Positions 1 to 7,999 of a DNA stretch of 64,000 nt are shown here, piece by piece. This DNA is from Streptomyces malaysiensis subsp. samsunensis (GTDB lineage: Bacteria; Actinomycetota; Actinomycetes; Streptomycetales; Streptomycetaceae). Position 1 is the first letter of the stretch. Each line of letters opens with the position of its first letter. The translations under genes and the position numbers were made by a program. The notes under the pieces are model-generated. The model made no database searches, was not told the DNA's origin, and saw only the letters and a program-made list of their open reading frames with translations. Location: assembly GCF_024519315.1 (NCBI RefSeq), contig NZ_JANIIC010000018.1, positions 1 through 64,000 on the forward strand. The letters run 5' to 3'.

Positions 1-228
1 CCCAGTGAGTCCCAGCGCAGCGAATCGGTTCCGCCAGGTCCGCACGGTGTCCAGGTGTAATCCGGTCTCACGGGCGATGCGCGCGTTGGAGCGCCCACGC
101 GCCGCGTGCAGGACCACCTGAGCCCGCATACGCAGCCGGTGCTCGGTCTTTGGGCCGTAGGCCATCCTCTTCAGCCGCTCGCGCTCGGCGGGGGTCGGGG
201 CTATCGCACGGGCCGGGGCAACAGACAA
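1..228 (-). mobile_element. IS630-type transposase, N-terminal fragment cut by window edge
   Basis: Reading leftward, the frame gives an N-terminal segment with TPAERERLKRMAYG followed by a helix-turn-helix containing RGRSNARIARETG and VRTWRNRFA. This is the usual N-terminal DNA-binding half of actinomycete IS630/Tc1-type transposases. The DDE catalytic half lies outside the window, so intactness cannot be judged. The start is uncertain: a TTG at 228 fits the family (LSVAPAR...), an ATT at 243 is also in frame, and the first ATG (165) would cut into the domain. No terminal inverted repeat was recognised in the 250 bases to the right. The nearest gene on that side ends at 477. Confidence 0.7.
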
Positions 229-476
229 GACAGGCAGGCCAATCTGTAGAAGTGGTTTTTGGCCGCCCGCATTCTGGGAAGCCCTGCCCGTCGCACCCCC
301 GGCACCCCGCCGGATCGTCCGTCAGCGGTTGACCTCGAGGTTGATCAGGAGGAGCAGGGCGCGCCGTGGCTGGTGCGCACGTGGGCACAGACCCCGGTCA
401 CAGCCCCGCCTGAGAGGACATGCCGCCGCTGCTCGCCGCCGCATGCCCGGGACCGCCGAACTTGGTGTACGGGCTG

Positions 477-1469
477 TCAGTCGGTGCGGTAGCCAGCCAT
501 GATCGAGGCCGGGTAGCGGCTGCCTGCGGAGCCCTGGGGGAGGACCTCCCGGATACGGGCCAGGTCGGCCTCGGTGAGTTCTACGTCGGTGGCGCCGACG
601 TTCTCCTCCAGACGTGTGGCGCTGCGGGTGCCCGGGATCGGGATTACGTCCTCGCCCTGGGCGAGCAGCCAGGCCAGGGCAAGCTGGGCGGGGGTGATGC
701 CCTTGGTGGCGGCGAGCTTTCGGAGCTGCTCGGCGGCGTTCAGGTTGTAGGCGTAGTTCTCGCCCTGCCAGCGTTCGTCCCAGCGGCGCATGTCGCCCTC
801 GGGGTACTCGTCAGCGGGCTTGACCACGCCGGAGAGGAAGCCGCGGCCGAGCGGCGAGTACGGTACCAGGCCGATCCCCAACTCTCGCAGGACCGGCAGG
901 ATCTCGTCCTCTACTTCGCGTTCGAAGACCGAGTACTCGTACTGAAGGGCTGTGACCGGGGTGACGGCGTGGGCGCGGCGGATGTACTGCGGGCCGACGT
1001 TACTCAGGCCGAAGTACTGCACCTTGCCCTCGGCGATCAGGTCACCGACAGTGCCGGCGACCTCCTCGGCCGGTACGTCGGGGTCGGAGATGTGCTGGTA
1101 GAAGAGGTCGATGCGGTCGGTCTGGAGGTAGCGCAGGCTGTTCTCGGCGACCTTGCGGATGTTCTCCGGGCGGCTGTTGACGCCGCTCCCCGGCGTCTTG
1201 CTGGTCATGTCGAAGCCGAACTTGGTGGCCAGGATGACCTCGTCGCGGAAGTCCTTGACTGCGCTGCCGAGCAGCGTCTCGTTGCTGCCGGTGCCTTGGC
1301 CGTACAGCTCGGCGGTGTCGAAGAAGTCGACTCCGAGTTCGTGGGCGCGGCGGATGGTGGAGATGCCGTCCTCGTCGTTCGAGGGGCCGTAGGCCAGGGA
1401 CATCCCCATCACGCCCAGTCCGAGCGCGGAGACGCGCAGTCCCTGCTGTCCCAGGGTGCGGTGCTGCAT
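477..1469 (-). CDS. aldo/keto reductase
   Basis: The 330-residue product is a TIM-barrel NADPH-dependent carbonyl reductase of the YajO/IolS-like branch of the aldo/keto reductases. The catalytic tetrad is visible as Asp51 and Tyr56 (FFDTAELYG), Lys83 (ATKFGF) and His126 (FYQHISD). The C-terminal IPIPGTRS segment is the cofactor phosphate-binding region. Upstream in-frame codons reach 1559, but they run through the operator DNA. The ATG at 1469 (MQHRTLGQQG) is where family homology normally begins. The gene is divergent from a TetR gene, and two copies of a palindrome lie in the shared 122-bp gap, so repression by that TetR is likely. The substrate is not predictable. Confidence 0.93.
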   Translation of the reverse strand: MQHRTLGQQGLRVSALGLGVMGMSLAYGPSNDEDGISTIRRAHELGVDFFDTAELYGQGTGSNETLLGSAVKDFRDEVILATKFGFDMTSKTPGSGVNSRPENIRKVAENSLRYLQTDRIDLFYQHISDPDVPAEEVAGTVGDLIAEGKVQYFGLSNVGPQYIRRAHAVTPVTALQYEYSVFEREVEDEILPVLRELGIGLVPYSPLGRGFLSGVVKPADEYPEGDMRRWDERWQGENYAYNLNAAEQLRKLAATKGITPAQLALAWLLAQGEDVIPIPGTRSATRLEENVGATDVELTEADLARIREVLPQGSAGSRYPASIMAGYRTD

Positions 1470-1510
1470 GAGATCGCTCCTCGTGTCATGTCGGCAGCCC
1501 ATAGCTGACC

Positions 1511-1529
1511 AAACCAAACTGTTCGGTTT
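1511..1529. promoter_or_regulatory. operator copy 1 (AAACCAAAC-T-GTTCGGTTT)
   Basis: Nineteen-base near-perfect palindrome, with one mismatch between arms, 41 bp upstream of the aldo/keto reductase start. It shares its half-site with the copies at 1559-1577 and 2231-2248. Size and odd-centre symmetry are typical of TetR-family operators. Confidence 0.7.
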
Positions 1530-1558
1530 GAACCTACGCCTGTCTGGAGCGCAACGCA

Positions 1559-1577
1559 AAACCGAACGGTTCGGTCG
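1559..1577. promoter_or_regulatory. operator copy 2 (core ACCGAAC-G-GTTCGGT)
   Basis: The 15-bp core at 1561-1575 is a perfect palindrome. It ends 16 bp before the TetR ATG, so binding would block transcription of tetR (autoregulation). Confidence 0.75.
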
Positions 1578-1591
1578 CCTATCCTGGGCTC

Positions 1592-2221
1592 ATGCCTCGC
1601 TCCACCAACCCTGGCCAGACCTCGGACGCCGCCATCGCGGGCGAGTCCGCCGACTCCACGCGCCAGCGGATCGTCGCCGCAGCCAAGGAGGAGTTCGCCC
1701 GGCACGGGATCGCCGGCGCCCGCGTGAACCGCATCGCCAAGCAGGCCAGGACGAGCAAGGAACGTGTCTACGCCTACTTCCGCAGCAAGGAAGCCCTTTA
1801 CGCGCACGTCGCCGAACGCGAGACGACCGCACTCGTCGAGGCCACTCAGCTGGACCCGGCCGACCTGCCCGGTTATGCCGGCATCCTCTTCGACCACTTC
1901 ACGGCACGTCCGGACCACTACCGCCTGATCATGTGGGGCCGCCTGGAGCTGGCCGAGCCCGCAGACAACACCACCAGCCCCCTCCAGGCCACGATCGCCG
2001 GCAAGCTCGACCAACTCCGCGACGCACAGCGCATCGGGCTGCTCGACCCGGCCTGGGACCCGGTCGACGTCCTCGCCCTGATCAACCAGATCGCCATGAC
2101 CTGGGCAGGTCAGCCCGAAATCGCCGCCGCTGCCGCAGACCAGGCCGTGGACCCCTCCATCGCCGCCCGCCGCGCCGCACTGGTGGCCGCCGTCGAGCAC
2201 ATGTTCCCTCGCTCGGACTGA
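1592..2221 (+). CDS. TetR-family regulator, partner of the aldo/keto reductase
   Basis: The 209-residue protein has a TetR helix-turn-helix at about residues 22-68 (RQRIVAAAKEEFARHG, then KERVYAYFRSKEALY). A ligand-binding domain with the conserved DHYRLIMWGRLE region follows. It is divergent from the aldo/keto reductase, with two operator copies in the gap and a third just after its stop codon. By the usual logic of such pairs it represses itself and the reductase until a ligand binds. The inducer is unknown. The ATG start gives a normal family length. Confidence 0.92.
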   Translation: MPRSTNPGQTSDAAIAGESADSTRQRIVAAAKEEFARHGIAGARVNRIAKQARTSKERVYAYFRSKEALYAHVAERETTALVEATQLDPADLPGYAGILFDHFTARPDHYRLIMWGRLELAEPADNTTSPLQATIAGKLDQLRDAQRIGLLDPAWDPVDVLALINQIAMTWAGQPEIAAAAADQAVDPSIAARRAALVAAVEHMFPRSD

Positions 2222-2230
2222 GAACAACGC

Positions 2231-2248
2231 CCAAACCGTTTGGTTTGA
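2231..2248. promoter_or_regulatory. operator copy 3, downstream of tetR
   Basis: Ten bases after the tetR stop, CCAAAC-C-GTTTGG (2231-2243) is a perfect 13-bp palindrome. Read on the minus strand it extends to AAACCAAAC-G-GTTTGG, matching the other two copies. No convincing gene starts beside it. Confidence 0.6.
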
Positions 2249-2611
2249 CGCACACCTCCGGGTGTGTCCGTTGAAGATGACCTGGTGGACGAACGGGCGG
2301 TCCACTGGCGCGGGAGTGATGACGTCGAGCCCGCGGCCGGCCAGGCGGTCGGTGATGGCCGTGGCCATCCGGATTGGCGGTAGCAGCCCTCGTCAACGGC
2401 TGTGCCAGCCAGGAGTTCGGCGACACCCGACAGACGCGCCGTCCCGGGGTCAACCCCCGAAGGACTTCCGGAGCCGACCACTTAGGCTTGCGGCGTCGGC
2501 GCCTTACGGTCGTGTTCTTCAACGGTGCACGCCTTACGGTCGCGTCGCCTTCCGCCGCACCGCCTTACGGTCGTCGTCTTATGGCAGGCGTCATACGGCC
2601 ATGTACCGCCG
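2249..2611. other. gene-poor stretch with three spaced 12-mers
   Basis: No convincing gene. The 12-mer GCCTTACGGTCG occurs at 2501, 2531 and 2562, a spacing of 30 and 31 bp. A minus-strand frame at about 2250-2368 (starting MATAITDRLAGRGLDV) may be a gene remnant but has no clear end or context. Confidence 0.5.
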
Positions 2612-3304
2612 TCATGGCCACAGCAGCTCGCGCCGCCAGCCGCCGGGCTCCTTGGGGGCACGGAGGTAGCGGACGCGTACATGCCGCCGCCGCGCCTCCT
2701 CCTGGTAGAACTCGACCTCGTCCGCCTCCAGGACGTACAGGGTCCAGGTGGGTGCGGTCGCGTCCGGTTCGCGTCCGGCCCGCTCGTACGCCGCCTCGAA
2801 GGCCCGTAGCAGCTCCTCGTACGAGCCGAGCGTCTCGCTCTGCCGTCCGCTCCCGGCCAGCGCCGCCGCGAGCGCCGCGGGGGACCGGCCGCGCAGATCG
2901 GCGGCGCTGGCCTCCGGTCCGGCCTCGCCGACCCGCCCGCTGACGCGTACCTGACGGCCCGGCCGCATCCAGTGGAACGCGAGCGAGGCGTACGGGTTCT
3001 CGGTCAGCTCCCGGCCCTTACGGCTGGTGCGATGCGTACCGAAGTGCCAGCCGCGCTCATCGGCGTCGTGCAGCATCACCGTGCGCTGGGACGGGCGGCC
3101 ATCGGCGCCCGCGGTGGCCAGGGTCATGGTGTGCGGGCCGGGTTCCCCCGACTCGGCGGCCTCCCGCAGCCATCGCCGGAAGAGCGGTAGCGGTGCGTCC
3201 GGGGCCGTGTCCGGGTCGAAGACGGGCAGATCGCCCGCATGCGGTACGCGCAGGCCGCGCAGCAGTGCGCGGAATGCCTCGGCCTCATCCTGGTCGTCGC
3301 TCAT
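2612..3304 (-). CDS. pyridoxamine 5'-phosphate oxidase family protein
   Basis: The 230-residue protein shows the PNPOx split-barrel signature: PSQRTVMLHDADERGWHFGT, then SRKGRELTENPYASLAFHW, RQVRVSGRVG, and the C-terminal WRRELLWP. In PdxH these regions bind FMN and the pyridoxal ring and complete vitamin B6 oxidation. The C-terminus ends in ELLWP rather than the PdxH Arg-Leu-x-Pro, so this may be a PdxH relative with another substrate. Split-barrel proteins in actinomycetes also include F420-binding enzymes, which would suit the F420 genes in this window. It stands alone, 180 bp from the next gene. Confidence 0.85.
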   Translation of the reverse strand: MSDDQDEAEAFRALLRGLRVPHAGDLPVFDPDTAPDAPLPLFRRWLREAAESGEPGPHTMTLATAGADGRPSQRTVMLHDADERGWHFGTHRTSRKGRELTENPYASLAFHWMRPGRQVRVSGRVGEAGPEASAADLRGRSPAALAAALAGSGRQSETLGSYEELLRAFEAAYERAGREPDATAPTWTLYVLEADEVEFYQEEARRRHVRVRYLRAPKEPGGWRRELLWP

Positions 3305-3483
3305 CGGCTCCCCATCCGATCACCCACGAGGGGCCGGGGCAAGCGGAGGTGTATGGAGGGGCGGTGCGGGTGAGTACGTAAGGCGGGGGCGGGCGAGTAC
3401 GCACGGCTGGGGCGGGCCGGGCCGTTCCCGGCTGCCGAGTCTGTCCCGGCGCCCGTATGGGCCCCGTCAGCCGCGTGGCCCCG

Positions 3484-4662
3484 TCAGCCGCGGCCCAGGA
3501 CGACCGTGCCCGCCGAGCAGAACCAGCCACCCGTCCCCGACGCCACGGCCAGCTCCGGCAGCCGTCCGCCCGCCTTGCGCACCTGTCGCTCCCCGGCCTC
3601 GCCGCGCAGCTGCCGTACCGCCTCGACCAGCAGGAACAGTCCGCGCATCCCCGGGTGGCAGGCGGAGAGACCGCCGCCGTCGGTGTTGGTCGGCAGCTCA
3701 CCATCCCGTGTCAGCCGCCCCTTCGCCGCGAACGCCCCGCCCTCGCCCTTGGCGCAGAAGCCGAGGTCCTCGAGGGTCACCAGGGTCATATAGGTGAAGG
3801 CGTCATAGAGCTCGGCCACATCGATGTCCGACGGCCGGACGCCCGCCCGTGCGAAGGCCGCCCGCCCCGAGGCCGCGGCCGGGGAGACCGTGAAGTCCTC
3901 CCATTCGGACATGGTGGTGTGCGAGACGGCCGTGCCCGAACCCAGCACCCACACCGGGGGCTTCGCCGTGTCCGGTACGTACTCCTCGGCCGCGAGCAGC
4001 ACCGCGCAGCCGCCGTCCGAGCGGATGCAGCAGTGCAGCTTGGTGAAGGGGTCGGCAATCATCGGGCCGCTCAGGACGTCATCGATCGTGATCGGCTCGC
4101 GAAACATCGCGTCCGGATTGTGCCCGGCATTGATACGCGCCTGAACGGCGATGTCCGCCAGCTGCTCAAGTGTGGTGCCGTACTCATGCATATGGCGGCG
4201 CGCGGCCATCGCGTACTTGGCGACCAGCGTATGACCGTACGGCACCTCGAACTGAAGCGGTCCGCGCGCCCCGAAGGAGAGGTTCGAGGTGCGGCGGCCC
4301 GCGCGGATGTCGGCGCGGGCGGTCGAGCCATAGACGAGCAGGACGGCGCGGGCGTGCCCGGCGGCGATCGCGTCCGCCGCGTGCGCCGCCATGACCTCCC
4401 AGGTGGAGCCGCCCACGGCCGTCGAGTCGAGCCAGGTCGGCCGCAGCCCCAGATACTCGGCCACCTCGACCGGTGCGAGGGTGCCGAGCCCCGCCGAGGC
4501 GAAGCCGTCGACGACCGACCGGTCGAGACCGGAGTCGGCGAGGGCCCGGCGGGCGGCCTGGGCGTGGAGGGCGTAGGGGGTGGCCATGTCGACGCGGCCG
4601 CAGTCGGAGAGGGAGACGCCGACGACGGCGACCTTACGGGTGCGCTGCGCTGCGGGCGGCAT
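3484..4662 (-). CDS. thiolase-like / lipid-transfer acetyl-CoA acetyltransferase homologue
   Basis: The 392-residue protein has the thiolase fold (KVAVVGVSLSDCGR at the N-terminus, SDIDVAELYDAF, GGGLSACHPGMRG, then GTGGWFCSAG). It belongs to the SCP-x/Ltp type found in sterol side-chain and acyl-CoA catabolism. The position of the nucleophilic cysteine in true thiolases is occupied by Ser in VGGSTWEVMAAHA, so it may be a non-thiolytic member, such as an aldolase. The ATG at 4662 is only 2 bp from a 19-bp operator and has no Shine-Dalgarno, so a leaderless mRNA is likely. It is divergent from the acyl-CoA dehydrogenase, which has its own copy of the operator. Confidence 0.88.
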   Translation of the reverse strand: MPPAAQRTRKVAVVGVSLSDCGRVDMATPYALHAQAARRALADSGLDRSVVDGFASAGLGTLAPVEVAEYLGLRPTWLDSTAVGGSTWEVMAAHAADAIAAGHARAVLLVYGSTARADIRAGRRTSNLSFGARGPLQFEVPYGHTLVAKYAMAARRHMHEYGTTLEQLADIAVQARINAGHNPDAMFREPITIDDVLSGPMIADPFTKLHCCIRSDGGCAVLLAAEEYVPDTAKPPVWVLGSGTAVSHTTMSEWEDFTVSPAAASGRAAFARAGVRPSDIDVAELYDAFTYMTLVTLEDLGFCAKGEGGAFAAKGRLTRDGELPTNTDGGGLSACHPGMRGLFLLVEAVRQLRGEAGERQVRKAGGRLPELAVASGTGGWFCSAGTVVLGRG

Positions 4663-4664
4663 GA

Positions 4665-4683
4665 ATCTGACGGTACATCAGAT
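4665..4683. promoter_or_regulatory. regulon operator, site 1
   Basis: ATCTGACGG-T-ACATCAGAT lies directly upstream of the thiolase-like gene. It matches the consensus ATCTGACGGNCCGTCAGAT shared by other sites in the window, with two mismatches in the right arm. Confidence 0.75.
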
Positions 4684-4888
4684 CAGAGGGAGTGGAAGGG
4701 GGCGTATGGCCGAGCGGGCGCGGGAGGCGGGGCGCGGAGGCAGGGGGTCGCTCCTCCGGCAGGCCCCGGAGGACAGGGTCACCGCCGGTCCGTGCTCCGG
4801 CGGAGCGAACGGGGAGGAACGTGGTGGGGCGCCGGCGGTTTAGCCGTGGATGGGGCGCGGGGGTGGGAAAGTCCGGAGGCCATCCCTA

Positions 4889-4907
4889 GTATGACGGTCC
4901 GTCAGAA
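4889..4907. promoter_or_regulatory. regulon operator, site 2
   Basis: The core TGACGG-T-CCGTCA (4892-4904) is a perfect 13-bp palindrome. It lies 17 bp upstream of the acyl-CoA dehydrogenase ATG, just ahead of its GGAGG ribosome-binding site. Confidence 0.82.
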
Positions 4908-4923
4908 ACGGAGGTGCTCGCCG

Positions 4924-6342
4924 ATGGACGCCGCGTTCACCGAGGAACAGGACGAGATCCGCCGTACGCTGCGCACACTGCTGCGGGAGCGCTGCGGGCC
5001 GGACGAGGTCAAGGCGGCGGTCCATGCCGCGCCCGGCTACGACGAGGCCCTGTGGCGGCAGCTCGCCCGGACGCTCGGGCTGCCCGGCCTCGCCCTTCCG
5101 GCGGCGTACGGGGGCGTCGGCTGCGGGGTCACCGAGCTGGCGCTGGCCTGTGAGGAGACCGGGCGCGTGCTGCTCCCCTCGCCGCTCCTGCCCACCGCCG
5201 TGTTCGCCGCGCCCCTGGTCGCCGCGCTCGGGACGGAGGAGCAGCGCGCCGAGTTGCTGCCGCGTATCGCGGAGGGCGCCCTTACGGCGGCGCTCGCGGT
5301 GCCGGGGCGCGCGCTGCCCGAGGCGCTCGGGCTCGTAGGAGCACGGGACGGCGCGCGGAACGGCGTGTGGGACGGCGCGCAGGCCGGTTCGTGGGCCGGT
5401 GGGGGGCGCGCCGGAGGTGTCCAGGCGCGCCCGGACAGGGATGAGGGCGCGGGGTGGCGGCTGTACGGGCAGGTGGAGCAGGTGCTGGGCGGGCACAGCG
5501 CCGAACTGCTGCTGGTCGCCGCCCGCGCCGGGGGCTATGCGCGCGGGCGGACACTGCTGTTCCTGGTCCCGGCCGAGGCGGACGGGCTGGTCCGCACCCG
5601 GCTGACCGCGCTCGACGCGACGCGGCCGCAGGCCCGCGTCGAGTTGCGGGACGTACCGGCCGAGCTGCTGGGCGTGGACGGCGGCGGGAGCGGGGGCGGA
5701 GAGGAGGTGGCGGAAGCGCTGGCGGCCGTGGGTACGGCGGCCGCGGCCGTGCTCGCCGCCGAGGCCGTGGGGGCGGCGGACGCGGCCCTCGCGCGGACAG
5801 TCGACTATGTGCGGGCGCGCGAGCAGTTCGGCCGTCCGATCGGCTCGTTCCAGGCGGTCAAGCACCGGCTGGCGGATGTGTACGTCGCGGTCCAGGCGGC
5901 CCGTTCGGCGGCGTACTACGCGGCCTGGGCGGCGGCCCAGGGCGGCGGTGCGGAGAACACGGAGGCCGCGGTCGCGGGCGGGCTCGCGCTCGCCCAGGCA
6001 CTGGAGGCGCAGCGCACGGCGGCGGCCGAGGCGGTACAGCTGCATGGCGGTATCGGCTTCACCTGGGAGCATGAGGCGCATCTCTACTTCAAGCGGGCCG
6101 CCTCCGACGAGCTGCTCTTCGGCCCCGTCCACCGGCTGCGGGCACGGGCCGCGGAACGGGAGGGACTCTTCGGCGCGGCCGATCGCGCTCCTTACGGCGG
6201 CCATGACGGGCGCGGCGGGAACGATGTCCACGGCGGGCGCGATGCCCAAGGGGTACAAGGGGCGCACGCCGGGCAGGGTCGGCCTGACGGGCCTGACGGG
6301 CCTGATGGGCGGGACGGGCCGCGGAAGGCGGTGGCGGTCTGA
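4924..6342 (+). CDS. acyl-CoA dehydrogenase with Gly/Asp-rich tail
   Basis: The 472-residue flavoprotein carries the acyl-CoA dehydrogenase fold: LPAAYGGVGCG and ACEETGR in the helical domain, REQFGRPIGSFQAVKHRLAD near residue 300, and LHGGIGFTWEHEAHLYFKRA in the C-terminal domain. It would introduce the alpha-beta double bond in an acyl-CoA. It resembles actinobacterial FadE proteins that work as hetero-oligomers on bulky substrates. About 60 C-terminal residues are a low-complexity tail rich in Gly, Asp and Pro, encoded by short DNA repeats. That and an internal Gly/Ala insertion explain the length over the usual 380. The start ATG follows GGAGG at 9 bp. The gene overlaps the next by one base. 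Confidence 0.92.
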   Translation: MDAAFTEEQDEIRRTLRTLLRERCGPDEVKAAVHAAPGYDEALWRQLARTLGLPGLALPAAYGGVGCGVTELALACEETGRVLLPSPLLPTAVFAAPLVAALGTEEQRAELLPRIAEGALTAALAVPGRALPEALGLVGARDGARNGVWDGAQAGSWAGGGRAGGVQARPDRDEGAGWRLYGQVEQVLGGHSAELLLVAARAGGYARGRTLLFLVPAEADGLVRTRLTALDATRPQARVELRDVPAELLGVDGGGSGGGEEVAEALAAVGTAAAAVLAAEAVGAADAALARTVDYVRAREQFGRPIGSFQAVKHRLADVYVAVQAARSAAYYAAWAAAQGGGAENTEAAVAGGLALAQALEAQRTAAAEAVQLHGGIGFTWEHEAHLYFKRAASDELLFGPVHRLRARAAEREGLFGAADRAPYGGHDGRGGNDVHGGRDAQGVQGAHAGQGRPDGPDGPDGRDGPRKAVAV

Positions 6343-6824
6343 TGGCCGGTTACGGCGTGAAGCTGGTCCGGAAGGTGTCCTCGACCCGCGCCTTCGCCAA
6401 GGTCGCGCCCCATGTCATCCCCGCCTTCGACCGCACCGTCCACCGGCTGACCCGGGGCAAGGTGCTGCCGAGCGCGCGGATGCTGCCGAGTGTGATCCTT
6501 ACCGTGCGCGGCGCGAGGTCGGGGCTTCCCCGCCGTACGCCGCTGGCCTGCATGCCGGAGGACGGCGGCACCTGGATCCTGATCGGGAGCAACTTCGGCC
6601 GCCCGGGCCATCCGGCCTGGACCGCGAACCTCCTGAAGCACCCGGACGCGGAGATCAGCTGGCGGGGCCGGGGCATCGCCGTCCGGGCGCGGCTGCTGGA
6701 GGGCGCCGAGCGCGAGGCGGCCTGGGCGGCCGTGCTCGCCTTCTGGCCGCCGTACGCGGCCTACCAGTCGCGGGTGGAGCGCGAGATCCGCCTCTTCCGC
6801 CTCCAGCGCGTCGGGGAGGACTGA
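6342..6824 (+). CDS. deazaflavin (F420)-dependent nitroreductase family protein
   Basis: The 160-residue protein belongs to the Ddn-type split-barrel family. It shows VILTVRGARSGLPRRTPLAC, followed by WILIGSNFGRPGHPAWTANL, a signature for binding F420H2 or a related deazaflavin. Family members reduce quinones, enones or nitro compounds. The ATG overlaps the stop of the acyl-CoA dehydrogenase by one base, so the two are translationally coupled and presumably controlled by site 2. The substrate is unknown. FbiC, needed to make F420, is encoded at 36229. Confidence 0.88.
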   Translation: MAGYGVKLVRKVSSTRAFAKVAPHVIPAFDRTVHRLTRGKVLPSARMLPSVILTVRGARSGLPRRTPLACMPEDGGTWILIGSNFGRPGHPAWTANLLKHPDAEISWRGRGIAVRARLLEGAEREAAWAAVLAFWPPYAAYQSRVEREIRLFRLQRVGED

Positions 6825-6870
6825 ACCGGTCCATCGGACGGGGGAGGAACCGGTCCATCGGACGGGGAGG
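6824..6870 (+). repeat. tandem duplication, 24 + 23 bp
   Basis: Two adjacent copies begin AACCGGTCCATCGGACGGGG and differ by one G. The first overlaps the stop codon region of the nitroreductase gene. Confidence 0.85.
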
Positions 6871-7060
6871 GCCTGGGCCGGTCCGCGATGGCCGCTGACC
6901 CGGGTGCGGTGCCCAGCGGCAGGCCCCGGAGGTACGCGCCCAGGGCCTCGCCGGGACCATCGGCCCCTCACCTCCCAAGCCCCCAGCACCCGGCCCCCGG
7001 CATCCGGCTCCCCGGCCTCAGGCGTGCCCGCGGCCAACCGTGGCCGGTGGGCGCAAACGG

Positions 7061-7094
7061 CCGCGGCGGATCACTGGGGAGTGATCCGCCGCGG
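7061..7094. terminator. bidirectional hairpin terminator
   Basis: A perfect 14-bp stem (CCGCGGCGGATCAC and its complement) encloses the 6-base loop TGGGGA. It lies between convergent genes ending at 6824 and 7182. There is no U-tract, which is usual in Streptomyces. Confidence 0.85.
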
Positions 7095-7181
7095 CGTGAC
7101 AGGACGTGCGGGCCCGGCCGGGGGCCGGCGTGGAGCGGCCGGGGAAGGGGCAGGAGAGGGCCGGGGAAGGGTGCGGATTCG

Positions 7182-7829
7182 TTACTTCGGGGGTTTGCGC
7201 CCGGTGATGCCGAGGTGGACCAGCCAGGTCAGGCTCGGCCTGAGGTCGGCCTGCTTGACGCCCCAGCTCTGGAAGCCCTTCTGGTGCGCCGCGACCGCGG
7301 CCAGCATGGCGACCAGCGAGCCCGCGATGGCGCCCGGGTTGAGGTCCTCGTCGATCCGGCCCTTGGCCTGCTGCTCCTTGACGGCCTCCGTCAGGGAGTT
7401 GGTGACGGAATTGAGGATTTTCATGCGGATCTTGTAGAACCGCTTGTCACCCTCGGCGGCGCCCAGGTCGACCACCCTCAGGATGGCGTCATGTTTGCGC
7501 CAGAAGGAGAGGAACCCCTCGACCAGGTCCTCCGCCGCGGCCGTGCCGGACTTGCCGGCCCATGAGCGGTCGGCGACCAGATCGGTCAGGGTCGCGCCCT
7601 CCTTCGCCATCTCCTCGGCGAGCTCGAGGACGGCGCCCTCCACATCGGGGAAGTACTGGTAGAACGTCGCAGGCGAGGTCCCTGCCTTACGTGCGACATC
7701 GATGACCTTGACGTCTCGATACGGGGATGTGCTGAGCATCTCGCCGAGGCAGTCGAGCAGCTTCTGCCGCGTCGCCTGCCCGCGACGACCGGCCACCCGC
7801 CCGTCGACTGTGCGTACTTGTCCTGTCAT
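7182..7829 (-). CDS. TetR-family regulator, candidate controller of the acyl-CoA regulon
   Basis: The 215-residue protein has a TetR helix-turn-helix at about residues 17-70 (RQKLLDCLGEMLSTSPYRDV, then TSPATFYQYFPDVEGAVLEL). A C-terminal sensor domain includes FLSFWRKHDAILRVVDLGA and ends in a Lys/Pro tail. It is the only TetR gene inside the catabolic region apart from the aldo/keto reductase partner, which has its own operator type. A degenerate copy of the shared palindrome overlaps its start codon (right arm CCGTCAG intact), which would fit weak autorepression. Assigning it to the regulon is inference. Confidence 0.9.
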   Translation of the reverse strand: MTGQVRTVDGRVAGRRGQATRQKLLDCLGEMLSTSPYRDVKVIDVARKAGTSPATFYQYFPDVEGAVLELAEEMAKEGATLTDLVADRSWAGKSGTAAAEDLVEGFLSFWRKHDAILRVVDLGAAEGDKRFYKIRMKILNSVTNSLTEAVKEQQAKGRIDEDLNPGAIAGSLVAMLAAVAAHQKGFQSWGVKQADLRPSLTWLVHLGITGRKPPK

Positions 7830-7839
7830 GCCGTCAGCT
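7821..7839. promoter_or_regulatory. degenerate regulon half-site over the tetR start
   Basis: The right half CCGTCAG matches the consensus exactly. The left half is poor, about 12 of 18 informative positions overall. The site covers the TetR start codon. Confidence 0.3.
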
Positions 7840-7999
7840 TACCGAGGGGTGATCGGAGCGCGATTCGGCTGCGTGCAAATGGGGTTAGGGCGGGATGGGA
7901 GGGTTTGCGAACCTCGCCGAGCAGGCTGGAATGGCTGATTCCGATCCCTGTCCACAGTCGTCAAGCCCTCAATCACCGCTCACCCACGCGCGTGAATCG

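Noticed and set aside
150..492. Plus-strand small frames beside the transposase fragment
   Set aside because: Overlapping arginine/proline-rich frames with no ribosome-binding site; the minus-strand helix-turn-helix explains the sequence.
6286..6320. CTGACGGGCCTGACGGGCC as additional regulon operators
   Set aside because: These are direct, not inverted, repeats inside the acyl-CoA dehydrogenase coding region.
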